A DNA stretch of 64,000 bases from Streptomyces bicolor. GTDB lineage: Bacteria > Actinomycetota > Actinomycetes > Streptomycetales > Streptomycetaceae. The stretch lies in the NCBI RefSeq assembly GCF_000719285.1, contig NZ_JOFS01000035.1:1-64000 (forward strand). Reading direction: 5' to 3'. A model generated the notes under the pieces. That model made no database searches, had not been told where the DNA came from, and saw nothing but the letters and a program-made list of their open reading frames with translations. Each line of letters begins with the position of its first letter. The first letter of the stretch is position 1. Position numbers and translations under genes: made by a program. This document shows positions 46,125-54,786 of this stretch, piece by piece.

Positions 46125-46255
46125 CGCCGGGGTACGTGGAGCTGGTTTGTTCCGGACGGGCTGTGGGAGATCGCGAAGCCGCTGATCCCGCCGTCGAGGG
46201 TGCGGCCGCAGGGCGGCGGAACGCAGGACACCCCTGATGAGACGCTGTTCGCGGC
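46125..46255 (+). mobile_element. IS5-family transposase N-terminal relic (copy 2)
   Basis: The reading WFVPDGLWEIAKPLIPPSRV, QGGGTQDTPDETLFAA is closely similar to 8141-8260. It is cut off right after FAA and joined to an unrelated short frame that ends at 46462. Confidence 0.7.
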
Positions 46256-46505
46256 CTCCACGACAGGGGACCCCTGGTGCCCGATTGCCGGGGCGAGCCG
46301 CTCGACGAGGTGCTCGAGCGCTTCACCGAGTCGTCCGGCCGGGCTCGGGACTTCGCGGGTGGCCTGCACGGCAACCTGAGCACGGCCCACTCCGCGGTCG
46401 GGCATCTCGCGTATAACGAGGCATCCGAAGCGCCGGACCAGGAGCCGAATTCGCGGAGCTGAGGCCGTGCCGGGCGCGGTGTGACCGCCTGCGGGCGGCC
46501 TGAGT

Positions 46506-46542
46506 GGAAGGCCGGGGCCGGCTGTTGAGGTCCCGGCCTTCC
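46506..46542. terminator. GC-rich hairpin terminator
   Basis: GGAAGGCCGGG (46506-46516) pairs perfectly with CCCGGCCTTCC (46532-46542). It insulates the following operon from upstream reading. Confidence 0.7.
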
Positions 46543-46559
46543 GTCTGCGGCGCCTAGGC

Positions 46560-46711
46560 CGCGGTCCCGGGCAGCTCCGCATTCGCGGCAGTCAACTCGC
46601 ACCAAAAATCATCACCTATGAGTGAGATTCATAAAAATTGGTGTGACTTTGAGGCGTCCAATGTGTGGATACGGCTATTCTCGGGGTTAGTTGCTAGGCA
46701 TGGGAGGGTGA
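46560..46711 (+). promoter_or_regulatory. A/T-rich promoter region of the tap/tpg-like operon
   Basis: The 150 bases before GTG 46712 are clearly richer in A/T than anything around (for example AAAATCATCACC and TTCATAAAAATTGG). This is the typical composition of a Streptomyces promoter or of plasmid/telomere gene leaders. TTGAGG at about 46650 could serve as -35. A strong GGGAGGG lies directly before the start. Confidence 0.5.
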
Positions 46712-49249
46712 GTGAGTCAGTCGGCACACGAAGAGGCCGCGATGAACGCGACCGAGGCACGCAACGCCCTCTACACCCTCGTGAAGCGCGCCGAGGAAGA
46801 CGCGCGCACGACCCTGATCTACAAGGGCCAGAAGCGGCAGGAACGCGTCCTGCTGGCACCCCTCGACCGCCTCCCCGCAGCACGGAAGACCGAGGCCCTG
46901 CCGTCCCACGTTCTCAGTGCGGCGCAGAAGGACTTCGGTGACCTCATCACGCGAGCTGCCCAGGGACAGCCGCAAGTGCTCCTGCGGAACACCACACCGG
47001 TCGCGGTACTGCTGCCCGCCGACGTCGTCGCCGGTACCCACTCAGCCGATCCGGCCGCAGCCGCAGCCGCGGCGCCCGCAGGAGGTGCGGTGAACAGCCA
47101 AGGCCACCCGGAACGCAAGAGCGCACCGCGCAGGCTCACCACGCTGGGCGACGCCATCGGCGCTGCACTGACCTCAGGCCCAGTCGGCAGCACGACGTTC
47201 GGGCTGCCCGGTCTGGACGCGGCGACAGGCGGTCTCCAGTCAGGCCGCCTGACGCTCGTAGCTGCCGCTCCGAACGTCGGTGGAAGCCTGCTGGGACTGG
47301 CCGCCGCACGGCAGACCGCGCTCGTCGACAACCACAAGGTCCTCTACGCGGCGTCAGGGCCGAACCAGGCCGACATCATGCGCCGGATCATCTCCGCCGA
47401 GACCAGTGGCGACTACCCCCGCCTGAAGCAGGGCCGCCTCACGGAGCAAGAGCAGCAAGTCGCCCGGAAGCTGGTCCAAGCACCGCTACTGATCGACGAC
47501 GGCAGCGACCTGACCGCCGAGGCGATCGCAGAAACCGCCCCGTACGTCGAGGACCTCGCCCTCGTGGTCGTGGACCGGCTCCAGGCCGCCCGCAACGCCC
47601 GCCTCCCGCTGTCGGGTGACCGTCTCCCAGACGCCTCCCAGGTCCTGGCCTCCCTCGCGCGTACCCTGCACGTGCCGGTGCTCGCCATCGTGGACAGCAC
47701 CGATCCCACGCTCCTGGGCCTCCTGGACGCCGACGTCCTGGTGACGCTCACTCCGACCGAGGACCCTGCCAAGGTCCAGGTGACGGTCGCGGAACGCGAC
47801 TTCGGCACGATCGGCTCGGCGTACCTGCGCCCCGACCTGCTGCACGCCCGCTTCCTCGACGCCGGCGCCACCCCCGTCGGCCGCGCGGGTGGCGAAGGAT
47901 CCGCGCAGATCCTGGGCAATGCGGTGGAGCAGGAGCTCGCTGCAGCAGCGCTTCCCTACACGTCCGGTGCCCAGCAGGGCCTGCCGGCCTCCGTCACCCA
48001 CGTGTTGGCGGCACTGCGCACCGCACTGACCAACGGCGACCCCGAAGCCCTCGCGGAACTCGGGCCCTGCCTCGCTGAGACGGCTGCGGCGCCGCCGCAG
48101 CTGCCGGACACCGCCGAGGGCCGCCGACTCGCCGCCGCGCTGCAGGCGTACGGCACCGCCGCGTCCGCGGGCACCACCGGGCAGCCTGCCGCTGCCGGAA
48201 TCCAGCCCACCGCCGACCGTGGGCAAATCCCCGACGCCGACGAAGAAGAGGAGGACGGGGACGGTCTGGTACCGGGGGATGAGGAGGACGAGCCCGAAGG
48301 AGCGGTCTTCCCCGCCCTGAGGATCCTCAAAGACGCGGTCGCCCGCTCGAAGATGCACCCGATCCCGGTCATCCGCACCGAGGAACGCGACAGCGGCCCG
48401 TGGCCGCTGATCAGTGAGGACATGGACGGCGAGCCTCGCTGGGTCCACCCCAGCGTCACCCTCGCCCGCGTTCCGCACATCAAGGCGAACGGCAAGCGCG
48501 TCCGGCGCGAGCAGCTCGACGTGCCCGACTCGTTCGGCGAGGGCGTGCTGTGCCTGATCGACCGTAACGGCAGCTACCCGTCCGCCTGTTCGGCCGTTCC
48601 CCTCGCCCCGAACAAGCTGCTGCACACCGGCCCCCTGGACGCTTTCGACAAGACCCAGGCCGGGATCTACCTCATCGACATCCCGCAGTGGAGCCGTACC
48701 GACATGCCGCACCCCCTGGGGCGGATGATCGAACGGCCCGACGACCAGGGCCGCGTGTGGGTAACTACCCCGCACATCAAACAGCTCGAGAAACTCGTCC
48801 GCGAAGGCCACCTCGCCGCCGCCCCGGCCATTCACGACTCCTGGACCGGGAAGGCCAACGAGTCTCTCTTCAAGCCGTTCTACGAGGCCACCCGGAAGGC
48901 ACGCACTGAGCTCGTCCAGGTCGGCGGTGACCCCTACAAGGCGTACAAGACCCGGCTGTCCATCGCGCTGCGCCTGCTGTGGCCCAAGCGCGCGGAACAG
49001 CGGTCCCCGTTCTGGCGGCCCGACTGGCGCATGAGCATGGTCGCCGAGGCATCCGTCCGTCACTGGTCGGTAGCCTTCAGGGCCGTCCAGGACGGGCACA
49101 AGCTCATCGCCCTGCGTAACGTCGACGCGGCCGTCTTCTGGACGCCCCGCGGCACGCCGCCCCCCACGTACCGGATCGGGACCGGCTTCGGCGAAGTGAA
49201 GGCCAAGTTCATCCAGCCCGGCGAGATCATTCCCGAGGGTGACGACTGA
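46712..49249 (+). CDS. Tap-like telomere/replication protein with Phd-like and RecA-like N-terminal domains
   Basis: 845 residues from GTG 46712 (GGGAGGG upstream); ATG 46742 with AAGAGG is an alternative start. Residues 11-56 (NATEARNALYTLVKRAEEDA, ERVLLAPLDRL) and 62-106 (LSAAQKDFGDLITRAAQGQP, LLRNTTPVAVLLP) look like two tandem Phd/YefM antitoxin-type folds. Residues 145-385 resemble a DnaB/RecA core (TTFGLPGLDAATGGLQSGRL, then LALVVVDRLQ as Walker B), but the P-loop is AAPNVGGSL, without Lys/Thr. An acidic linker follows at about residue 510. The C-terminal 300 residues resemble Streptomyces Tap: LIDRNGSYPSACSAVPLAPN, HTGPLDAFDKTQAGIYLIDI, a long helical KAYKTRLSIALRLLWPKRAE block and FWRPDWRMSMVAEASVRHWS. 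A 1-base overlap links it to a Tpg-like gene. Confidence 0.75.
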   Translation: MSQSAHEEAAMNATEARNALYTLVKRAEEDARTTLIYKGQKRQERVLLAPLDRLPAARKTEALPSHVLSAAQKDFGDLITRAAQGQPQVLLRNTTPVAVLLPADVVAGTHSADPAAAAAAAPAGGAVNSQGHPERKSAPRRLTTLGDAIGAALTSGPVGSTTFGLPGLDAATGGLQSGRLTLVAAAPNVGGSLLGLAAARQTALVDNHKVLYAASGPNQADIMRRIISAETSGDYPRLKQGRLTEQEQQVARKLVQAPLLIDDGSDLTAEAIAETAPYVEDLALVVVDRLQAARNARLPLSGDRLPDASQVLASLARTLHVPVLAIVDSTDPTLLGLLDADVLVTLTPTEDPAKVQVTVAERDFGTIGSAYLRPDLLHARFLDAGATPVGRAGGEGSAQILGNAVEQELAAAALPYTSGAQQGLPASVTHVLAALRTALTNGDPEALAELGPCLAETAAAPPQLPDTAEGRRLAAALQAYGTAASAGTTGQPAAAGIQPTADRGQIPDADEEEEDGDGLVPGDEEDEPEGAVFPALRILKDAVARSKMHPIPVIRTEERDSGPWPLISEDMDGEPRWVHPSVTLARVPHIKANGKRVRREQLDVPDSFGEGVLCLIDRNGSYPSACSAVPLAPNKLLHTGPLDAFDKTQAGIYLIDIPQWSRTDMPHPLGRMIERPDDQGRVWVTTPHIKQLEKLVREGHLAAAPAIHDSWTGKANESLFKPFYEATRKARTELVQVGGDPYKAYKTRLSIALRLLWPKRAEQRSPFWRPDWRMSMVAEASVRHWSVAFRAVQDGHKLIALRNVDAAVFWTPRGTPPPTYRIGTGFGEVKAKFIQPGEIIPEGDD

Positions 49250-49821
49250 TGGCCGGGCCCACAGGCCGCGGAGGCTCCCTGGGCGCCGCCCTCAACGATC
49301 TCCTGCGCTCCCAAGTCACCCCCCGCCACCGGCTTTCGTCGTACACGGCCAAGCACTGGCACGCCCAGCTCAGCCACCTCACCACGACCCACCGCGGCTA
49401 CCAGGCCCTGGAGGACGCCGGCCTCCACGTGACCACGACGACCCTCATCAACTGGCTGTCTGATCCCGAGTACAACATCCGCCGCAGCTACATCGACATC
49501 ATCCACACCGCGTACGAGAACGCCGCCGTCGTCCCCGCCGTTGCGATCCCCGACCACGTCAAGAGGGGCCAGTACGAGATCAGCGGCGTCGTCAAGACGG
49601 GCGACGACGAGCGCGAACGCGGCAACCGCCGGGCGGCGCCCCTGCGCATCGACGGCAGCCGGGGCGACTGGGCCGAGATCGAGGAACTCTGGCTGGCCGG
49701 CGAGCTCACCGACGACGAGTTCGAAGACCACTTTATCGACGACATCATCGTGGCGGACATCGGCGAAGGCACCGACGGATGGGAGTTTCCCGGCGCCTCA
49801 TACTCCGTCGAACTCAGGTGA
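49249..49821 (+). CDS. Tpg-like terminal protein candidate
   Basis: 190 residues from ATG 49249, sharing one base with the upstream stop (TGATG). Size, order and coupling match tpg of the tap-tpg operons, whose product is the protein covalently bound to telomere 5' ends. The N-terminus LGAALNDLLRSQVTPRHRLS recalls Tpg starts. An HTH-like region is LEDAGLHVTTTTLINWLSDP. The C-terminal part (GVVKTGDDERERGNRRAAPL, EIEELWLAGELTDDEFEDHF, then a strand-rich end) follows the general layout of Tpg C-termini. Overall similarity is low, so this would be a divergent class. The alternative is a plain HTH regulator. Confidence 0.6.
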   Translation: MAGPTGRGGSLGAALNDLLRSQVTPRHRLSSYTAKHWHAQLSHLTTTHRGYQALEDAGLHVTTTTLINWLSDPEYNIRRSYIDIIHTAYENAAVVPAVAIPDHVKRGQYEISGVVKTGDDERERGNRRAAPLRIDGSRGDWAEIEELWLAGELTDDEFEDHFIDDIIVADIGEGTDGWEFPGASYSVELR

Positions 49822-49831
49822 GGACGAGGCC

Positions 49832-50676
49832 ATGGCACAGCGGAAGATCGCAGACATGTACGAACTCCTGCGTCAGGCCCCCAGACGGCGAGACCTTGAG
49901 CAGGATGGGATCCGGCTCGTGTGCGACGGCACCGTCCTGCACATGTCCACGGCCGACGTACAGGAATTCCCGGCGAGAATGATCTTGCTCGAGTTCACCC
50001 AAGACCTGGGGCGTTCAACAACCTCACATGGGAACATCGGCCTAGCGGCCGTGACGCGCTCAAGCTCTTCAACGAGGACATCACCGCATGGGACGTGGTC
50101 AGGCGATGACCCTGAGGAGCAGGATCTGGTCATGGGCCTGGCGGTCGCACCGTGTTCGCCCCCGACGCGCACCGTCGACGAGGTGCTCGCCCACTTCGGC
50201 GAGTCCGACGGTGGGGCCTGGCGCTCCGGCTGCTCCGGGACGCCATGGAGCGCCGAGACCCCGACGACGTCGAGATGGCGTTGATCGTCCATGGCGCCGC
50301 CGACGCCTCGGTCGAGGAGTTCTACGCGATCTATCGCCTCGGTGACGACCTGGTGGTCCGCTTGCCTCGCATTGCGGACGCGGTCGAGCAGGTTGAGTTC
50401 GAGGATCTCTGGCTCCCGCGGCTGGCTCCGCTGCTTCCCTCAGTCGTGCCCGAACCGATTGCGCTGGGGCAGCCAGAGGCCCGCTATACCCTCTTCCATC
50501 ACGGCCGCGGCCAGATGATCGACCACATGCTCGTCACCCGCAACCTCCTCGCCCACTACCGCGGCTCAGAGATCCACAACGAGATCCTCCACGACGACAC
50601 CATCGCCTTCGCCACCGACGACAAGTACCCCGAATCCGATCACGCCCCCGTCGTCGCCACCTTCGACTTCGACTGA
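49832..50676 (+). pseudogene. Chimeric stretch built from fragments of at least four genes
   Basis: Begins as a possible third operon gene at ATG 49832, 10 bases after the tpg-like stop (GGACGAGG upstream; AQRKIADMYELLRQAPRRRD, VLHMSTADVQEFPARM). It then changes frame and content: AFNNLTWEHRPSGRDALKLF (unidentified) to 50109; LRDAMERRDPDDVEMALIVH (unidentified); YRLGDDLVVRLPRIADAVEQ and LAPLLPSVVPEPIALGQPE, the N-terminal lobe of an aminoglycoside-phosphotransferase-like kinase; and GQMIDHMLVTRNLLAHYRGS, YPESDHAPVVATFDFD, the C-terminus of an endonuclease/exonuclease/phosphatase. The last three are joined in one open frame (50152-50676). Expression of a folded protein is unlikely. Confidence 0.6.
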
Positions 50677-51965
50677 CCCCCACCGTCCTGGGACCGGACC
50701 GCGAGCAAGGCGCGCCGTGCTCTTCACCACCTTGACCCCGAAGAACACCTTCATCGGCCGGTTCACCCCGGAGGACGGCTCGAAGCTGCGTCGAACCTCC
50801 CACCCGGTAGCTGGCAGCAGCATGGCGTCACTATTACCGGCACAACTGTGACGCCCTCAGATCCTACCGACGCTTCACGGGCAGTTGTGAGAGTGCGTCA
50901 GGCAGCGGCCAGCGACCTGACGGGCGGGCCCAGCCGCGTTCCGCGTCCGGGCCCTGATGACGACTTGCGACGCAGCGTCAGCCTGGTGGACATGGTCGGT
51001 CCGGTGATCAGCGAGGTACCGACGGGCTCCCGGAAGAAGGTCAGAACCCCTGAAGTAGCCGTGTTTCTAGTGCTGGATTCATGACGGCCGGCCTGGAGGC
51101 GGTACCGCCGTTCAGTTCCGACCGCGGTCCGTCCGCACCGGGTCCTTCTTGAACACACAGGGCATCTCAGGGGGAATGACGGGTCCACTCATGGCAGGCG
51201 CACCAGCGAAGCGAGCAGCGCAGGACGCGTCCCCCCTGCCACTCATACGATGATGCGGCCGGGGGACTCCGCAGGGCATTCATCTCACCAGCCGTGCGCA
51301 TGAGCCCGGGCCGGAAGCCTCCGTACAGCGATGACTGCCGAGAACGTGAGGCCGCCGAGCGCGGGGTGCGACGCGGTCAGCGCGGATCCTGCGACAACGG
51401 CGAGACAACAGAGTCCATGGCTTCTGCGTCCTGTCTCGACAGACTCCGAGTTGTCTTCGAGTACTCGTCGCCACAGCGTCACGCACCAGCCGAGGCGCGT
51501 GATGCCCTTGGCAGCGCTCGCCCGCCCGACGATCATTGGTGACGTGCCCTAGCTGCAGTCCAGTCGGTCACGGAAAGAATGACAGACCATGACAGAGAGA
51601 CCGACTGGAGGAGGCGATGCCCCAAATCCGCCGTCACCGCAGCATGCTCCTCGGTGCGCTGCGCTCTCACTGGCCACGGCGTCAGGAACTCCTCGCCGGC
51701 AACGACCGTTGACCCCCATCGTCGGCTTTCCGGAAAGGCCAGAGCGGCGCACGCGACAGCGGGCAACGTCTGCGAAGAGCGAGCGACTGTGGTCAGCACA
51801 TCAAGCGGCTCGGCGCACCGTCGTCTTTCGCCCACCCCTTGATGGTGCTCCGGCGCAGTGCGGTGGCGCGCGGACGTCCACCACCGCAGGCAAAGAACGT
51901 GCCGCGGGCCTACGGTGGTCGAAGAGAACTCGGCGAGCCGAACCGGCGTTGCGGAGGATGATGCG
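50677..51965. other. 1.3-kb region without a supportable gene
   Basis: Short frames exist on both strands, but none combines a start, a ribosome site, Streptomyces codon bias and a recognisable family. It is probably degraded sequence. The last 50 bases carry the leader of the ABM protein gene. Confidence 0.4.
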
Positions 51966-52262
51966 ATGGAAGAGCACTTCGTCTGGGTGACGACGCGGCG
52001 CATTCGACCCGGCACCCTGGAGGACTTTGAGAAGGCCTGGCAGCCGGCTACCTTACCTCAGGGTATGCGTCGCGCTTTCGCGTACTGGTCCGAGGACGGA
52101 CAGGAGATCACCGGGGTGTCGTTCTGGGACTCCCAGGAGGCCTGCGACTCGTGGCGGTCCTCCGAGCCGGAGGCGCAACGGCGTGCGGCCATGGCCCCCT
52201 ACGTCGTCGAGGAACGGGAAGGCTTCTACCATGGCCGCGAGCTCACCATCCCCCAGCGGTAG
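51966..52262 (+). CDS. ABM-type (antibiotic biosynthesis monooxygenase fold) protein
   Basis: 98 residues from ATG 51966 (GCGGAGGATGATGCG upstream). The pattern FVWVTTRRIRPGTLEDFEKA, FAYWSEDGQEITGVSFWDSQ and EACDSWRSSEPEAQRRAAM fits the dimeric ferredoxin-like ABM fold used by small monooxygenases and heme-degrading proteins. No cofactor residues can be assigned. It is isolated among relics but looks intact. Confidence 0.7.
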   Translation: MEEHFVWVTTRRIRPGTLEDFEKAWQPATLPQGMRRAFAYWSEDGQEITGVSFWDSQEACDSWRSSEPEAQRRAAMAPYVVEEREGFYHGRELTIPQR

Positions 52263-52442
52263 GTTCGGCTTTGGGTACGATCTCGAAGCCTCCGGATCGT
52301 CCGGCCGTGGCCGTCGCATGCATCACAAGATCACTTCGCGCCTCGTCTGCCTACTCCGATCGGGTTGTCCCGGCACCGATTCGTGATGCGCTCTTACGGC
52401 GGAGTCCGCGCGGAGTCCGGTCAGGCAGCTGGCTGGAGCAGC

Positions 52443-53052
52443 AAGGCGTGGAGGTCGTGAATCCCCGGGCCGACTTCGACCTGCGGCACTGGATCGAGCG
52501 GGCGCAGCCGGCCGAGAGCGCCAAGTTCGACCCGCTGTTCGTCGCGGACGGCCCCGCCCTCAGCGGCACGGGCGAGTTCCGGTCGCCGGGCCGGCTCGAA
52601 CCACTGACCCCGCTGACCGCGCTGTCCCAGGCGACCAGCAGGGTCGGCCTCATCGCAACCCTGTCGTCGACCCGCAACAAGCAGGGTCGCCAAGGCACCC
52701 TGGGAAGGCTGGGAGTCCGAGGCCGTCGTCGCGTCCAGGACCGAGCCGTCGGTCTTCGAACTCCACGCACGTCTACCGGACTTCATCCTCGCCAGGCCGA
52801 AGCTGGAAGGCTGGCAGAGCCGTTCCGGACTGATCATCGATCTCGCGGTGCCTAAGAAGCTGACGGTCCGGCAGATCATCTCCCGGCTCGGGGGCGGACG
52901 CGGCGCCCGTCCTACCGTCGGGCCTGGCGGCCCTCTTCGAGCACGCGCTGCCGATCCTGCGTGGCAAGGGGCTGTTCCATGAGGAGTAGGAGGGCACGAC
53001 CCTGCGCGAGCATGACGGGCTCCCGGTCCCGGCGAACCAGTTCCATGCCTGA
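52443..53052 (+). pseudogene. LLM-class flavin-dependent monooxygenase, deleted and frameshifted
   Basis: The N-terminal part (HWIERAQPAESAKFDPLFVA, LEPLTPLTALSQATSRVGLI, ATLSSTRNK) belongs to NtaA/SnaA-type bacterial luciferase-like monooxygenases. After a deletion, pieces of the rest appear in other frames: VFELHARLPDFILARPKLEG, KKLTVRQIISRLGGGRG, and the C-terminal VLPSGLAALFEHALPILRGK then GLFHEE-stop. More than half the barrel is missing. Confidence 0.65.
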
Positions 53053-53307
53053 CCCGCTCACGACTCCGCCGCCGGGCGTTCCAGCACGCGGACATGACCC
53101 CGCCGGGGTCCGACCACCGTATTGCCCGGTCCGAGACAGTTGATCACGCGGACGGCCGCAGCCTTCGGAATGCCGAACACATCCACCTCCGGCATTGGCC
53201 AGAAGGCCAAAGCACCTCTCACTGTCCTGGCCACCACGCACACCCCTCCCCACCCCGCCCTTCCGCATCATCAAGGGCCGGAACGGGAGCTATGAGAGGA
53301 GTGGCGC

Positions 53308-54786
53308 GTGGACACTGTGCAGACGAGACCGCAAACACCCGCGGGTGAGGTCGGGACTGCGAGCAGGTTGACGCGGCGGCGGGACGTCGCCGATCTGGTC
53401 GCCGAGGCCCGTGGTGGTGAGCTGCGGCGGACGATGGGGCTCACACAGCTCACGCTGCTCAGCGTGGGCGCCACCCTCGGCACCGGGATCTTCGTCGTCC
53501 TCGGCCAGGCGGTGCCCGAGGCAGGCCCCGCCGTCGTGATCTCCTTCGTGCTCGCCGGGATCACCGCACTGTTCTCCGCCCTGTCCTACGCCGAGCTGGC
53601 AGGCATGATCCCGGGCGCCGGATCCTCGTACAGCTATGCCTACGCCACGCTCGGCGAGCTGGTCGCGTGGGTCTGCGGCTGGTGTCTGGTGCTGGAATAC
53701 GGCGTCTCGGTCGCCGCCGTCGCGGTCGGCTGGGGCCAGTACGTGAACGAACTCCTGGAGCTCACCGTCGGCTGGACGCTGCCGGAGTCGCTTGCCGCCC
53801 CGCCCGGCGCAGGCGGCGTGCTGAACGTTCCGGCCGCCGCGATCGTCGTCCTCGCCATGGTGGTGCTGCTGCGCGGCGCACGCGAGAGCGCCCTCGTCAA
53901 CACGATCATGGTGGCGGTGAAGGTGGCCGCCCTGGTGATGTTCTGCGCCGTCGCCTTCACGGCGTTCCGCGCCGGGAACTTCCAGCCGCTGTTCCCGCTC
54001 GGCATGGCGGGTGTGAGCGCGGGCGCCGCCTCGCTGTTCTTCTCGTACATCGGCTTCGACGCCGCGTCCACGGCCGGCGAGGAGGCCAAGAACCCGCAGC
54101 GTGACCTGCCGCGCGCCATCCTCCTCTCCCTCGGGCTGATCACGGCGCTCTACTGCGCGGTGGCGATCGCGGCGGTCGGCGCCATGCCATGGCAGAAGTT
54201 CGCCGGTACCGAGGCCACTCTGAGCGAGGTGCTGGTCCGCTCGGTCGGCGGCGGTAACGTGTGGCCGATCCTGCTGTCCGTCGGCGCGGTCGTCGCCACC
54301 ACGAGTGTTGTCCTCGCCGTGCAGTACGGGCAGACCCGCATCCTGTTCTCGATGGCGCGCGATGGGCTCGTGCCGCCAGTGTTCGCCAAGGTGCATTCGA
54401 AGACCGGAGTGCCCCGCGCCAACACGGTCATCGTGTCCGCGTTCGTCATGGTGCTCGCCGCACTGGTGCCGCTGGGCGCTCTCGCCGACGCCACCAGCAT
54501 CGGCACCCTGTTCGCGTTCGCGCTGGTCAACTGTGCCGTGCTGATCCTGCGCCGGCGCAGCCCCGCAGCACCGCGCAGCTTTCGGGTACCGCTCGCGCCG
54601 GTGACGTGCCTGCTGGGCATGTTGTGCTGCGGCTATGTGATGTGGGGGCTCGGCACCGACACCTGGATCGCGTTCGGGCTGTGGATGGCGGTCGGGTTCG
54701 CGATCTACGCGCTCTACGGCATCAAGCACTCCCGGCTGAACCGGCCGGCAGCTCCGCAGGAGGAGACCGTCGTATGGCCTCGCTGA
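53308..54786 (+). CDS. APC-family amino acid permease
   Basis: 492 residues from GTG 53308 (AGAGGAG upstream), with about 12 membrane helices. The first helix has LLSVGATLGTGIFVVLGQ, the glycine-broken TM1 of APC transporters. IPGAGSSYSYAYATLGELVA follows, then FFSYIGFDAASTAGEEAKNP (TM6 region) and VQYGQTRILFSMARDGLVPP. This is a cationic-amino-acid-transporter-like pattern. The M20 deacylase gene begins inside its 3' end (13-base overlap). In this cluster it probably imports the amino acid that is N-acylated and racemised. Confidence 0.92.
   Translation: MDTVQTRPQTPAGEVGTASRLTRRRDVADLVAEARGGELRRTMGLTQLTLLSVGATLGTGIFVVLGQAVPEAGPAVVISFVLAGITALFSALSYAELAGMIPGAGSSYSYAYATLGELVAWVCGWCLVLEYGVSVAAVAVGWGQYVNELLELTVGWTLPESLAAPPGAGGVLNVPAAAIVVLAMVVLLRGARESALVNTIMVAVKVAALVMFCAVAFTAFRAGNFQPLFPLGMAGVSAGAASLFFSYIGFDAASTAGEEAKNPQRDLPRAILLSLGLITALYCAVAIAAVGAMPWQKFAGTEATLSEVLVRSVGGGNVWPILLSVGAVVATTSVVLAVQYGQTRILFSMARDGLVPPVFAKVHSKTGVPRANTVIVSAFVMVLAALVPLGALADATSIGTLFAFALVNCAVLILRRRSPAAPRSFRVPLAPVTCLLGMLCCGYVMWGLGTDTWIAFGLWMAVGFAIYALYGIKHSRLNRPAAPQEETVVWPR

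Noticed and set aside
51285..51536. 83-codon minus-strand frame with a hydrophobic middle
   Set aside because: No ribosome site, atypical codon use and no context; could not be supported as a gene.
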